From contig JAAFKI010000123.1 of the NCBI GenBank assembly GCA_021399345.1, positions 1 to 34,412 of the forward strand: a DNA stretch of 34,412 bases, given 5' to 3'. Positions 1 through 8,157 of the stretch are shown piece after piece. The notes beneath the pieces are model-generated. The model made no database searches. It saw only the letters and a program-made list of their open reading frames with translations, and was not told the DNA's origin. The stretch is from Candidatus Heimdallarchaeota archaeon. GTDB taxonomy: Archaea > Asgardarchaeota > Heimdallarchaeia > Heimdallarchaeales > Heimdallarchaeaceae. The translations under genes and the position numbers were made by a program. Each line of letters starts with the position of its first letter. Positions within the stretch are counted from its first letter, which is position 1.

Positions 1-338
1 AACGTTGTTTCACTGTTCATAAACCCTAAGACTAAAGTTGCTGAAGTAAAAATTATTGTTCCAATAATGTAGATTTTTTTCCTTCCATAATTATCGGAAA
101 TTTTTCCAAAAGGAATCTGAAGCATAGCGGTAGCTAAAATGTATATTGTAATAATCCACCCCATTCCTGCTTCATCAAGACCTGGGACATGTTGAGGATT
201 GAGAGGATTAGTCATTACTGGAGCTGCAACTGAAAACGCTGAACCACTAAAAGCACTGACAAATGATGATAGAGAAATAATCGAAAGAGCTGTGATTCTT
301 TGTTTTCTAAGATCTACTTGGGGATTATTTTTTAACAT
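1..338 (-). CDS. MFS drug/solute transporter, N-terminal part (truncated by window edge)
   Basis: About 112 codons read from an ATG at 338 down to the window edge with no stop, so the C-terminal part lies outside. After a short basic N-terminus there is a first hydrophobic helix (SIISLSSFVSAFSGSAFSVA), a loop, and a second helix (GWIITIYILATAMLQIPFG). The classical major facilitator motif A between TM2 and TM3 follows: GKISDNYGRKKIY. The WIITIYILATAMLQIPFG stretch resembles the DHA2/EmrB-QacA drug:proton antiporter branch. The protein would be a proton-coupled exporter in the cytoplasmic membrane; the substrate cannot be told. A TATA-like stretch lies about 20 bp upstream of the ATG, so the transcript is probably leaderless. 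Confidence 0.85.
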   Translation of the reverse strand, partial: MLKNNPQVDLRKQRITALSIISLSSFVSAFSGSAFSVAAPVMTNPLNPQHVPGLDEAGMGWIITIYILATAMLQIPFGKISDNYGRKKIYIIGTIIFTSATLVLGFMNSETT

Positions 339-351
339 CTAAGCACTGTGT

Positions 352-364
352 TATAGTTATATTT
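352..364 (-). promoter_or_regulatory. TATA-like element of the MFS gene
   Basis: On the minus strand the sequence reads AATATAACTATAA, ending about 14 bp before the start codon at 338, with its centre about 20-24 bp away. Archaeal initiation falls about 22-27 bp past the TATA centre, which puts the transcript start at or next to the ATG. Assigned by eye. Confidence 0.35.
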
Positions 365-450
365 TGAACTCTTTTCTAGCAAGTATATAACTCTTCGTTA
401 CTCCCAACTTCAGTATTTATCAAAACAATAATCGGAATGGTTCGTAGAAA

Positions 451-460
451 TCTATAAAAG
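451..460 (+). promoter_or_regulatory. TATA box of the KPVIYLYP-like gene
   Basis: TCTATAAAAG is a near-consensus archaeal TATA box. Its centre is about 24 bp upstream of the ATG at 479, which implies a leaderless transcript. It argues against the TTG at 473 as the start. Confidence 0.5.
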
Positions 461-478
461 TGTCAAAGTTAATTGATA

Positions 479-1216
479 ATGATGATCAAAGGAAAGCTCA
501 TTGCCATCATTATAGCAAGTGTTATAGGGATAGCAGGAATTTCAATAGGGATATACTTTGGAGTCAACTATGGAACTACTCCACCATCTAATGCGAGAAA
601 ACCAGCTATCTACTTGTACAATTTGCAAAATGAAGTTTTTACTGAAACACTTTCTGTCTATATGCCATTTGGATACGCTACGATAACCATTCCAGAAGTT
701 GAATTATCTGATACTATCGTATGGAATTCTTTTGAAGTATTTCCAGAATCAAGAATTCTTTATGAGAATGTCTTTTATCCTTATCTGTTCTATGAAGCAA
801 ATATCTATAGTGATTTTGGTAAGCTTGAATACGGATGGATAATAGAGAAAATTGCTGATATCTACATCATAAATGATAAATCCTTTACGAAAAACCAATT
901 ACTAAATTATCTAAGCTATGCTTTACAAGATTTAGGTTTATTTGAAAATGAAATTGATGAGTTCATTAATTATTGGTTCTTCGAACAAGAGCTGTTAAAA
1001 GAAGATGGAACGCATATACTCCAACAAATGTCTTCAGAATGGGTAAACAATAATTTTCAATTATCAACAATACAAACCTATTCACAGCTTCGATTATTCT
1101 TTAAGTACTTTTATTCTGAAGGAACTAATTTGAATCTAAAAATACAAAACCCAATAAGTAATGTAATGGTTTCAAATACAGACTATATCCTTCATGAATG
1201 GGGTGTGATTATTTAG
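479..1216 (+). CDS. Membrane-anchored protein resembling the 'KPVIYLYP' family
   Basis: 245 residues. A basic start (MMIKGK) is followed by one strongly hydrophobic segment at about residues 7-31, a signal anchor or uncleaved signal peptide, then an extracytoplasmic domain. Just after the anchor is KPAIYLYN (about 41-48), a divergent form of the KPVIYLYP opening that I know from a widespread uncharacterised protein family. Two later blocks also fit: YPYLFYEANI (family: ...YLFWEG) and LGLFENEIDEFINYWFFEQEL (family: LGL...E..EFI.YW). The C-terminus HEWGVII completes the similarity. The molecular function is unknown. The frame is also open to a TTG at 473, but the TATA spacing favours ATG 479 or 482. 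It ends 9 bp from the convergent aldehyde oxidoreductase gene. Confidence 0.7.
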   Translation: MMIKGKLIAIIIASVIGIAGISIGIYFGVNYGTTPPSNARKPAIYLYNLQNEVFTETLSVYMPFGYATITIPEVELSDTIVWNSFEVFPESRILYENVFYPYLFYEANIYSDFGKLEYGWIIEKIADIYIINDKSFTKNQLLNYLSYALQDLGLFENEIDEFINYWFFEQELLKEDGTHILQQMSSEWVNNNFQLSTIQTYSQLRLFFKYFYSEGTNLNLKIQNPISNVMVSNTDYILHEWGVII

Positions 1217-1225
1217 AAAAGGAAA

Positions 1226-3013
1226 CTACAATCCCAACTTCTTCAATTTTGTTTCAGTAGGGATTCCGTTATTATTCCATTCTCTAAGTTGATAATATTC
1301 AAGCTTAGCTGCTTCGAACTGCTCTTTGCTTACAACCAGTCCTTTTGCATCTCCTTCAGGCATTATATCCTTGAAAAATCTTTTAGGAAGAGTATCATCA
1401 TTAGCTGTAATTCCTTCACGTACATTGAACATTCTTGTTAAATTCCATATCCTTTCTCCTACTTCCAAATAACTTTCAGGTGTGTAAGAAAATCCTGTAG
1501 CAGAATTCAACATTTCAACCATTTCAGGGACATTAAAGGGTAAGAAATCACAAACTACTAAGGAAAAACAAGCAGCTCTTTCATCTTGAGATTCCTTGAC
1601 AAACTTGGGAACACCTTCAAATGAAAATCTTGGTAAATCACCACTTAATTCTGCACTTGGAGTCCATGTTCTTTGGTGACAAGCACCTCTATCTGAAGTA
1701 GAATAAGCTAATGCCATCCCCCAAGACCCTCTTGGTTCAACACCTGCTAGTTCATTTCCCTTTACTTGAATAGCAAAATCCATTGAATCATGACCAATTT
1801 TCACAGCAGCAGCTTTTGACCCTTGGGCAAATAAATTACCTATTCTTTCTCTATGTGAAATAAGTTTTATCATCTCAAGTACTGCATCATCATTTCCAAA
1901 AGCTAGATTATCAACATCTGATTGTTGTAAATATCCTTTTTCCACACATTCCATTGCAAAACTTATAGTCGCACCTGCTGTAATCGTATCGATTCCTAAA
2001 TCATCACACATTTCACTTGCTTTTGCTACAGCTGCAAGATCATTAATCCCACAATTTGAACCAAGTAATGCTGTAGTTTCATATTCTGGTCCATCTACAT
2101 CTAAACCAGCATATTTGCCTGTTTCAAATTTGTTAGCTTTACCACAAGCAATTAAACACCCATAACAAGCCCTGTTAGCATAAGTATACTTTTCTAACAT
2201 TGTTTCTCCTGAGATAGAATCAGCCTCTTCAAAGACTCCACTCTGATAATTTTTTGTGGGTAAGAATCCCCCTTGGTTGGACATATTTACCCACATCATT
2301 GTTCCAATTCTATTCCTGTTCTTTACTCCATCATCATTTTGAACCTTAGTGCGAAAAGTTCTTGTAAGTTCTCTAAAATTTTTATGAGCAGCATCAATTT
2401 TTTCAGTTCCACTCACTACGACTGCTTTTAGATTTTTTGACCCCATAACAGCTCCTGAACCACCTCTTCCTGCCATATGAGATCTGCCTGTCATTACATT
2501 TGCATAAGAAACTAGTTTTTCTCCAGCTATACCAATTGATGCCACTTCAGATTTTGGATGTTTTCCTTGAAGTATCTCTTCTGTTGCAAAAGTTCCCCTT
2601 CCCCAAACTTCTTTTGCTGAGATGATTGTAGATCCCTCTGAAGTAACTAACAAATAGCATAGATTTGCTGCTTTTCCTCTAACTAGGATGAAATCATAAC
2701 CAGCTTTTTTCAAACGATGACCAAAGTTTCCACCGATTTGGCTATCAAGATAAATTCCAGTATGGGGAGATTTAGTGACTATACACCATCGACCAGAAGT
2801 TACAACAGAAGTACCTGTTAATGGTCCTGTCATAAAGAGAATGATATTTTCTGGACTTAAAGGATCAACTCCAGCTTCTAATTCATCGTAGAGAATTTTT
2901 GCTCCTAATCCTTTACCTCCAATGAATTTTTCTGCTAATTCCTTATCTAATTTCTTCTCTTGAATTCTTTCAGATGTTAGATCGACATCAAGATACTTGT
3001 GCATATAGCCCAT
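1226..3013 (-). CDS. aor: Tungsten-dependent aldehyde:ferredoxin oxidoreductase (AOR family)
   Basis: 595 residues, the normal family length. This cytoplasmic enzyme oxidises aldehydes to carboxylates and passes electrons to ferredoxin; the cofactor is a tungsten bis-pyranopterin plus one 4Fe-4S cluster. Visible features are the N-terminal YLDVDLTSERI strand, the block GPLTGTSVVTSGRW, and the pterin-binding AGRGGSGAVMGSKNLKA. The cluster ligands are CYGCLIACGK (Cys283, 286 and 290) with the fourth cysteine at about 488 in VVCDFLPF, all matching Pyrococcus AOR spacing. The C-terminus (REWNNNGIPTETKLKKLGL) is complete. I chose ATG 3013; a TTG at 3022 overlaps the stop of the upstream homoserine dehydrogenase, and ATG 3004 is also possible. 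The five-bp gap or overlap implies co-transcription with homoserine dehydrogenase. Sequence alone does not fix AOR versus the FOR or GOR subtype. Confidence 0.92.
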   Translation of the reverse strand: MGYMHKYLDVDLTSERIQEKKLDKELAEKFIGGKGLGAKILYDELEAGVDPLSPENIILFMTGPLTGTSVVTSGRWCIVTKSPHTGIYLDSQIGGNFGHRLKKAGYDFILVRGKAANLCYLLVTSEGSTIISAKEVWGRGTFATEEILQGKHPKSEVASIGIAGEKLVSYANVMTGRSHMAGRGGSGAVMGSKNLKAVVVSGTEKIDAAHKNFRELTRTFRTKVQNDDGVKNRNRIGTMMWVNMSNQGGFLPTKNYQSGVFEEADSISGETMLEKYTYANRACYGCLIACGKANKFETGKYAGLDVDGPEYETTALLGSNCGINDLAAVAKASEMCDDLGIDTITAGATISFAMECVEKGYLQQSDVDNLAFGNDDAVLEMIKLISHRERIGNLFAQGSKAAAVKIGHDSMDFAIQVKGNELAGVEPRGSWGMALAYSTSDRGACHQRTWTPSAELSGDLPRFSFEGVPKFVKESQDERAACFSLVVCDFLPFNVPEMVEMLNSATGFSYTPESYLEVGERIWNLTRMFNVREGITANDDTLPKRFFKDIMPEGDAKGLVVSKEQFEAAKLEYYQLREWNNNGIPTETKLKKLGL

Positions 3014-3018
3014 TAAAA

Positions 3019-4062
3019 TCAACCCTTAGAAAGTAGTCGATTAATATCAAGAATATCAGTGAGTAAAGCAAAACCTGTTGGAGTTTTTCCTGCACCAGGT
3101 CCCACAATAGTCACGTCATCAACATACTTGGTCGAATAAGTCAAAGCATTAGTTGGCCCCATTATATTGGCTAATGGATGAGTTAAGGGGATTTTTTCAG
3201 GTCTAACATATGCTTCAACAGAACCATCACTCTTAATCTCTGCACCAGCAATCAGTTTCCATCTATATCCTTCTTCCTTAGCCTTAACTATGTCTTCAGC
3301 TGTTATTTTTGTTATGCCTTCACATGGTGGTTCATCTTTGCTCAAATTAGCTCCCATGACAGTATTTGCTAAAATAACGATTTTTCCTAATGCATCATAA
3401 CCTTCAACATCAGCTGTAGGATCTGCTTCTGCATATCCCAGTTCTTGAGCTTGTTCTAGCGCATTCTCATAACTAAGTCCTTTCTCCATCTCTGTTAGAA
3501 TGTAGTTAGTAGTACCATTTACTATGCCCATCGCCTTAGTTATTCCTGCCCCAGCTAGATTGTATAATCCAAGATTCAATGCTGGAGTTCCACTCAACAC
3601 AGTCCCTTCATATCTCATTTCAACACCATTCTCTTTAGCTAAATCTAGTAGCTCTCTGACAGCTAAAGCAATAGGTCCTTTATTTGTTAAAACTACATGT
3701 TTCTTATTTTTCAGAGCAGTTTTGACATGAGTAATTGCCGGTTCTCCAGTCTTGAGATCAGTCCAAGCAACTTCTAGAATAAGATTAGCGTTGGTTTCCT
3801 CAATTGTCTTAATCGAATCCCAACCTTCAATACCATCTCCATAACCCTTTAAATTGCCGTTTTCATTTACTAAATCGAGTAATTTTCGCAAATCTAAACC
3901 AGTTCGTTTATACCAAGACCCTTTCATCGTATCTGATATTGCAACCACTTTGAAGTGGAAATCATAATTCTTCTTGAGATACTCTTCTTGTTCGAGCAAA
4001 ATTTCTGCTAAACCTTGACCAACAACTCCAAATCCAATAAAAGCTATATTAAATTCCATCAT
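3019..4062 (-). CDS. hom: Homoserine dehydrogenase
   Basis: 347 residues. It reduces L-aspartate semialdehyde to homoserine with NAD(P)H in the threonine/methionine branch. The Rossmann motif GFGVVGQG is at 10-17. The NAD(P)-proximal lysine is in LTNKGP (Lys128). GTTNYILTEME at about 183-193 and DPTADVEGYDALGK at 214-227 form the substrate site, with Asp218 and Lys227 as likely catalytic residues. There is no C-terminal ACT domain and no fused aspartokinase, as in many archaeal enzymes, so feedback control by threonine is not evident. Tandem ATG codons occur at 4062 and 4059; GAGGG lies a few bases upstream. It is the first gene of a two-gene unit with the aldehyde oxidoreductase, whose start touches its stop codon. 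Confidence 0.93.
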   Translation of the reverse strand: MMEFNIAFIGFGVVGQGLAEILLEQEEYLKKNYDFHFKVVAISDTMKGSWYKRTGLDLRKLLDLVNENGNLKGYGDGIEGWDSIKTIEETNANLILEVAWTDLKTGEPAITHVKTALKNKKHVVLTNKGPIALAVRELLDLAKENGVEMRYEGTVLSGTPALNLGLYNLAGAGITKAMGIVNGTTNYILTEMEKGLSYENALEQAQELGYAEADPTADVEGYDALGKIVILANTVMGANLSKDEPPCEGITKITAEDIVKAKEEGYRWKLIAGAEIKSDGSVEAYVRPEKIPLTHPLANIMGPTNALTYSTKYVDDVTIVGPGAGKTPTGFALLTDILDINRLLSKG

Positions 4063-4086
4063 AAGCCCTCAATAATCTTTCACGCA

Positions 4087-4097
4087 TACTTTAAAGT
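4087..4097 (-). promoter_or_regulatory. TATA-like element of hom-aor
   Basis: ACTTTAAAGTA on the minus strand lies about 25-35 bp before the ATG at 4062. A second AT-rich box (TTTATAAGC, about 4104-4112) is further upstream and would give a leader of about 20 nt. Either could drive the operon. Confidence 0.35.
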
Positions 4098-4148
4098 GGA
4101 ATTGCTTATAAATTTGCTGTCAAGGAGTCTCTTTGTTAGTACAAAAGG

Positions 4149-4156
4149 TATAAAAG
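4149..4156 (+). promoter_or_regulatory. TATA box of the 4186 gene
   Basis: ATAAAAG-type box within GGTATAAAAGAAC, about 30-37 bp before ATG 4186. The predicted initiation is around 4178, leaving a leader of a few bases. This supports ATG 4186 over the in-frame TTG at 4177. Confidence 0.5.
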
Positions 4157-4185
4157 AACAATCAACTAAATAGGAATTGAAATCT

Positions 4186-4773
4186 ATGTCACGATTCTTC
4201 GGTTCAAAAAAACCACCCAAGAGAAACATAACGTCAGCTGAGCAGTATTATAAAGAGAAATATGGAGAAGAAAAAGATGATTCTCCAAGTGATCGAGATA
4301 CAGCAATAATGCAAAAGCTAATTGAAATTGGTGCGTATAATATTAAGAAATCCTCAGGATACTTGACAAAATACTCATTTGATTTACCTATTGAACACGA
4401 AGATGATGTAACTCAAAGAATTACATTAGTAGAAGAAAGCGACAAAGATGTTCATATAGATGCTGAATTAATCCATGAGTTCCCACTGTTTCTGCATGTT
4501 ACAGTTAAGGAAGATTCAAGAAACAGAGAATTTGAGTCATTTACTGGAATGAGTGTCATCAACTTTGTAAACATAAGAACTAACAATGATAAACTTGCAA
4601 CAAAAATTTTAGATGATTCATATGTTAGTGAATACTTCTTCCAACTTATGAAGGATGTTGTTCTAATATCTGCAAATAAAAGCACCCTATCTGCAAAGTT
4701 AACCTCTATTGACAAATTAAAGTACTTCTTCAAATTAATAGCCAGAATGGTTAATATCGCTGAAAAACGATAA
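4186..4773 (+). CDS. Conserved-looking protein of unknown function, 195 aa
   Basis: I do not recognise a family. The N-terminal 45 residues are highly charged and probably disordered (MSRFFGSKKPPKRN, then KEKYGEEKDDSPSDRD). A mixed alpha/beta part follows with a hydrophobic strand pattern (FPLFLHVTVKED; SVINFVNIRTNNDK) and a basic amphipathic C-terminal helix (KLKYFFKLIARMVNIAEKR). There is no signal peptide and no clear membrane helix, so it is probably cytoplasmic. A good TATA box precedes it and the amidohydrolase starts 17 bp downstream, so the two probably share a transcript. Coding is supported by codon periodicity, promoter and operon position rather than homology. Confidence 0.7.
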   Translation: MSRFFGSKKPPKRNITSAEQYYKEKYGEEKDDSPSDRDTAIMQKLIEIGAYNIKKSSGYLTKYSFDLPIEHEDDVTQRITLVEESDKDVHIDAELIHEFPLFLHVTVKEDSRNREFESFTGMSVINFVNIRTNNDKLATKILDDSYVSEYFFQLMKDVVLISANKSTLSAKLTSIDKLKYFFKLIARMVNIAEKR

Positions 4774-4790
4774 TTTCGGAAGTCGTAAGA

Positions 4791-5606
4791 TTGATAATAG
4801 ATGGTCATGCTCATGCTTTTGGAGAATTTGCTTATTCAGAGAAACTAATTCCACTTATGGATAATTTAGGAGTCGATAAAGTGGTTCTATGTCCAGGTGG
4901 TACTGATCCAGATTATGAATTCAAAATTCCTAAAATAGCTTATAGAAAATCTTCATATAACCACTATTTTCATATCTTAGGAAACGTATTCTTCTTACGT
5001 CTTTTTCATAAAAAAATGAACAATATAGACAATGAATATGTCTTTTCACTCGTGAAAGATTATCCTGACAGATTGATTCAATATTTCTGGATCAATCCTA
5101 ATGATCCTGAGCTAATTTCTACTTTAGAGCAGAACTTTGAGAAAATGTCTTTTGCTGGAATTAAGCTTCATCAATGCTTGAACAAGTTCTCAAATGAAGA
5201 TGAGGGGATGAAAATTATTCCCCAATTCGCAGTTGAAAAGAGCACACCAATTTTTATCCATCTTTATAACTTCAAAGAAGCAAGAAAATTTGTAAAATTA
5301 GCTTATGAATTTCCAAAAGCAAATTATATCATAGCTCATTCTATGGGATTAGAAACTATTGCCAGGAAAGGAGAGAGTCTGAAAAACGTCTATTTTGATA
5401 TTTCAACATATTTCATCATTTCTGAGAAGAGAATACGTTTTGCTATGGACAAGTTTGGGGAAGATAAAGTTTTACTTGGTTCAGATTCACCACTAGGAGA
5501 TAGGAATCTTGAACTAAACATAGAAAAAATTAGAAAAATGGACTTAACAGAAAAACAGAAAAATAAGATTCTTGGAGAGAATATAGCCAAATTGCTACAT
5601 TTGTAA
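4791..5606 (+). CDS. Amidohydrolase (Amidohydro_2-type metal-dependent hydrolase)
   Basis: 271 residues forming a TIM-barrel hydrolase of the amidohydrolase superfamily. The metal ligands line up: HAH at the end of strand 1 (His6, His8 in IIDGHAHAFG), IKLHQ (His127), IFIHLYN (His157), IIAHSMG (His183) and LGSDSPLGD (Asp232). This order is typical of the decarboxylase or lactonase-like branch (PF04909), which lacks a carboxylated lysine. The substrate is not deducible. No ATG is available: the codons between the upstream in-frame stop (4761) and the HxH motif offer only TTG 4791, ATT or ATA, so TTG is taken as start. It lies 17 bp after the unknown 195-aa gene, probably in one operon, and ends 5 bp from the convergent aminotransferase gene. 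Confidence 0.85.
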   Translation: MIIDGHAHAFGEFAYSEKLIPLMDNLGVDKVVLCPGGTDPDYEFKIPKIAYRKSSYNHYFHILGNVFFLRLFHKKMNNIDNEYVFSLVKDYPDRLIQYFWINPNDPELISTLEQNFEKMSFAGIKLHQCLNKFSNEDEGMKIIPQFAVEKSTPIFIHLYNFKEARKFVKLAYEFPKANYIIAHSMGLETIARKGESLKNVYFDISTYFIISEKRIRFAMDKFGEDKVLLGSDSPLGDRNLELNIEKIRKMDLTEKQKNKILGENIAKLLHL

Positions 5607-5611
5607 CAATC

Positions 5612-6772
5612 TTACTCGAAAGAATCCTTGATTTGTTGAACAGCTTTTTGAATTGTTTCTATGGATGTAGCATAACTAAATCTAAGATACCCTTCTCCAC
5701 CATCTCCAAAAGCTGATCCGGGTAAACAACATACACCAGCTTTATACAAAATATGATCTGCTATCTCTCGAGAATTCATCCCTGTATCTTTGATATTGGG
5801 AAAGACATAGAAAGCACCTTGAGGGTGTAAACATGTGAAGTTTGGTATGCTATTTAGTCCTTCAACTATCGCATTTCTTCTTTCAAGAAAGGCTTTCATC
5901 ATTTCTTTCAAAGGTTCTTGAGTTCCTTTTAGAGCTGCTATACCAGCTTTTTGAACGAACGATGTTGTACAAGATAAAGCATTAATCATTAAAGTACCCA
6001 TTCTTTCTATTACTTCTTCAGGACCTACTACATAGCCTAAACGCCATCCAGTCATAGCATATGATTTTGAGAACCCATCTAGAATTATCGTTCTTTCTTT
6101 TGATTCATCTCGAATTGCAGGTGAATGGAAAGAAGCTTCATATAGCATCTTGGAGTAAATCTCATCTGATAAGAGGAAAATATTGTTTTTTTCTGCTATT
6201 TCTGCAACTTTGTCTATTTCTTCTTTCGTCATTACAGAACCTGTTGGGTTCTGTGGACTATTCAGGATGATTAGCTTTGTTTTATCAGTGATTCTTTCTT
6301 CAATATCATTGGGATTTAAACGAAATTCGTTTTCTTCTTTCAATTGAATTGGGACATCTCCAGCATTAAGATACTTAGCAACGGAGCCATAAGTAGGAAA
6401 ACCTGGATCAGGATATATTACCTCATCACCAGGATTAACTAAACCAAGCATTGAAAAGAAAATTCCTGGCTTAGCACCAGGTAAAATCAAAATTTGTTCT
6501 ATTGAAGGTCTAAATCCTCTAGTTTGCTCAATTTCATCTTGGATTGCTTGCTTTAGTTCCAAAATTCCAGTAGCTGATACATAGCCAGTGAAATTGTTCT
6601 CAATTGATACATAAGCTGCATCCTTGATATTTTGAGGAGTGGGAAAATCGGGTTGTCCTATTTCGAAATGAAGTATTTCTTTTCCTTCTCTTTCCTGAGC
6701 TTGAGCTTTTGCAAGATATTCAAAAGCTCCCTCTCCTTGAATCCGGTACATTCCGTTTACCATTTTCTTCAT
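5612..6772 (-). CDS. PLP-dependent class I/II aminotransferase (aspartate aminotransferase-like)
   Basis: 386 residues, normal for fold-type I aminotransferases. Visible motifs are FEIGQPDFPTP near the N-terminus (substrate and dimer contacts), LILNSPQNPTGSVM (PLP-contacting Asn), LLSDEIYSKMLYE (Asp and Tyr bonding the pyridine ring) and DGFSKSYAMTGWRLGYV with the Schiff-base Lys236. The C-terminal RFSYATS carries the arginine that binds the alpha-carboxylate. It most resembles the archaeal/bacterial aspartate/aromatic aminotransferase group; the preferred amino acid is uncertain. I chose ATG 6772, preceded by GAGTGA; an in-frame GTG at 6781 is the alternative. It follows the unidentified 427-aa gene by about 16 bp on the same strand, so the two are probably co-transcribed and perhaps act on related substrates. 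Confidence 0.93.
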   Translation of the reverse strand: MKKMVNGMYRIQGEGAFEYLAKAQAQEREGKEILHFEIGQPDFPTPQNIKDAAYVSIENNFTGYVSATGILELKQAIQDEIEQTRGFRPSIEQILILPGAKPGIFFSMLGLVNPGDEVIYPDPGFPTYGSVAKYLNAGDVPIQLKEENEFRLNPNDIEERITDKTKLIILNSPQNPTGSVMTKEEIDKVAEIAEKNNIFLLSDEIYSKMLYEASFHSPAIRDESKERTIILDGFSKSYAMTGWRLGYVVGPEEVIERMGTLMINALSCTTSFVQKAGIAALKGTQEPLKEMMKAFLERRNAIVEGLNSIPNFTCLHPQGAFYVFPNIKDTGMNSREIADHILYKAGVCCLPGSAFGDGGEGYLRFSYATSIETIQKAVQQIKDSFE

Positions 6773-6788
6773 TACTATCACTCAAAGC

Positions 6789-8072
6789 TTATTTATAATG
6801 GAGTTTTCTAGCTGCAATAAAACTCAAACCTTTTTCTGTAAGAGCTTTAGCTGTATTGTTCACAGATGTATGGCGATCCATATGATTTTGTTCAAGATGG
6901 GGCCATAAACTTTGTTCATCAATTTGTTCCTTTGTAAGGAAATAATCTAGTATATCAGAAGGATGTTCTCTTGTTGGGTCAATTTCCACAGGTCCACCTT
7001 CATGTTTAGCACTAATATTCCTGACTTTTGGAGCAATTTCAAGCAATTCTTGAGTTCTATCATATGGTTGTCTTACAATTGATTTCCATGTTTCAATTAT
7101 GTGATGTTCTAGTCTAACAACGTTTTCAAAACCAAAATTGTTTCTAATTTGAGAACTCATTTCAATTGTCCAGTTGTTAACAGCATTTGAAAGATTGAAT
7201 CCAATCAATGGTGAAGTACCATCTTCTCGAGCAAAGAGTTTTGCAGTCATCAATGTCCAAAGAACAGAATAAGGATTGTCATTACCCATGTACACTGAAA
7301 TCTTAAACTCATTATTTACTCCAAGTTTGTAGAGCATATATCCCAAGATAACAGTTCCAGGATTGATATTCAAAACTTGTTTTACACCATAATTAGTATA
7401 GTAATATAGTAGCTCATCTATCCATTTCAATGCAAATTCATTAGGTTGTCCAACACCTCCAAAGTATCCTGTAATTGTATCAGGACCACCTAGATGAATA
7501 TTAACAGGCATACCATCAGGACCAGGAGCTGTTCCTTTTGTATCTAAGGTTTCTACAATAGAAGCCCCTATTATGTCAACAGCTGCCTGCATTGCCAGAA
7601 GATCCCCATCTTTTTCTTGTTCTTTCATATATCTAACACGGATTATTCTGCCTGGCATAAGATCTTGATTAGAAATGGCTTTTTTTGCACCTTTAATTAA
7701 AAATGGAAAGTATTGACATGCAGAAAATTCTAGAGTTACAGCAAACGAATCGTCAAATTTAATTCTGTCAACTGCATTTCCTAAAATCTTTCTTCTGTAG
7801 TTATCAACGCTAATGAATGCATCATTTTCTCTCTGCTTTATTAACCACTCAAGTTCGTCTATATAATCAGGATTAACTGTTTCGAGCTTTTTATAGATGG
7901 TTTCAATTTTTCTTGCTTCTTTGAATTTCTTATTTATTTCATCAACTCCTCCGTATTTATCTACTAACTGTAGAAGGTCATTAACAAAGGGGTTGTTTTC
8001 ATCAATTAAGAATTTTTGAATCTCATCTATGTTCTCTTTAGAAATGCTCAGTTTATTTCTTATATTTTCCAT
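6789..8072 (-). CDS. Unidentified 427-aa protein, possibly a TIM-barrel enzyme, in operon with an aminotransferase
   Basis: I do not recognise this protein. The N-terminal 110 residues are helical and charged (IDEIQKFLIDENNPFVNDLL...). The remainder is a glycine-rich alpha/beta region with several conserved-looking motifs: LEFSACQYFPFLIKGAKKA, GTAPGPDGMPVNIHLGGPDT, ITGYFGGVGQP, VLNINPGTVILGYML, SVYMGNDNPYSVLWTLMTAK, GFNLSNAVNN and RLEHHIIETWKS. Near the end AKHEGGPVEIDPTREHPSD and NHMDRHTS give more His/Asp/Glu candidates for metal or substrate binding. There is no signal peptide or membrane helix. The alternation of short strands with GxP turns suggests a barrel enzyme, which is inference. 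A perfect GGAGG lies 7 nt before the ATG, unusually strong here. The linked aminotransferase points to amino-acid or amino-sugar metabolism. Confidence 0.75.
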   Translation of the reverse strand: MENIRNKLSISKENIDEIQKFLIDENNPFVNDLLQLVDKYGGVDEINKKFKEARKIETIYKKLETVNPDYIDELEWLIKQRENDAFISVDNYRRKILGNAVDRIKFDDSFAVTLEFSACQYFPFLIKGAKKAISNQDLMPGRIIRVRYMKEQEKDGDLLAMQAAVDIIGASIVETLDTKGTAPGPDGMPVNIHLGGPDTITGYFGGVGQPNEFALKWIDELLYYYTNYGVKQVLNINPGTVILGYMLYKLGVNNEFKISVYMGNDNPYSVLWTLMTAKLFAREDGTSPLIGFNLSNAVNNWTIEMSSQIRNNFGFENVVRLEHHIIETWKSIVRQPYDRTQELLEIAPKVRNISAKHEGGPVEIDPTREHPSDILDYFLTKEQIDEQSLWPHLEQNHMDRHTSVNNTAKALTEKGLSFIAARKLHYK

Positions 8073-8079
8073 ACATATT

Positions 8080-8084
8080 CCTCC
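8080..8084 (-). promoter_or_regulatory. Strong Shine-Dalgarno (GGAGG) of the 427-aa gene
   Basis: GGAGG on the minus strand sits 7 nt before ATG 8072 and fixes the start. An ATG three bases upstream is out of frame. Confidence 0.7.
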
Positions 8085-8140
8085 ATGAGGGTTCGGGAAT
8101 TTTCACTCATGTTTGGCTATTCTAGAGAAAATGTAATCAA

Positions 8141-8153
8141 TCTTAAATATATC
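8141..8153 (-). promoter_or_regulatory. TATA box of the 427-aa protein/aminotransferase operon
   Basis: The minus strand reads GATATATTTAAGA, immediately after the stop of the HEAT-repeat gene. Predicted initiation near 8120 gives a leader of about 45 nt carrying the GGAGG site. The operon is therefore probably independent of the HEAT gene upstream. Confidence 0.45.
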
Positions 8154-8157
8154 TCTA

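Noticed and set aside
473..478. TTG start for the KPVIYLYP-like gene
   Set aside because: The TATA box at 451-460 is only about 18 bp away centre to start; ATG 479 or 482 fits initiation better.
4452..4814. 120-codon minus-strand frame across the 4186 gene and the start of the amidohydrolase gene
   Set aside because: No ribosome binding site or family motif. It crosses the junction of two plus-strand genes with better coding evidence.
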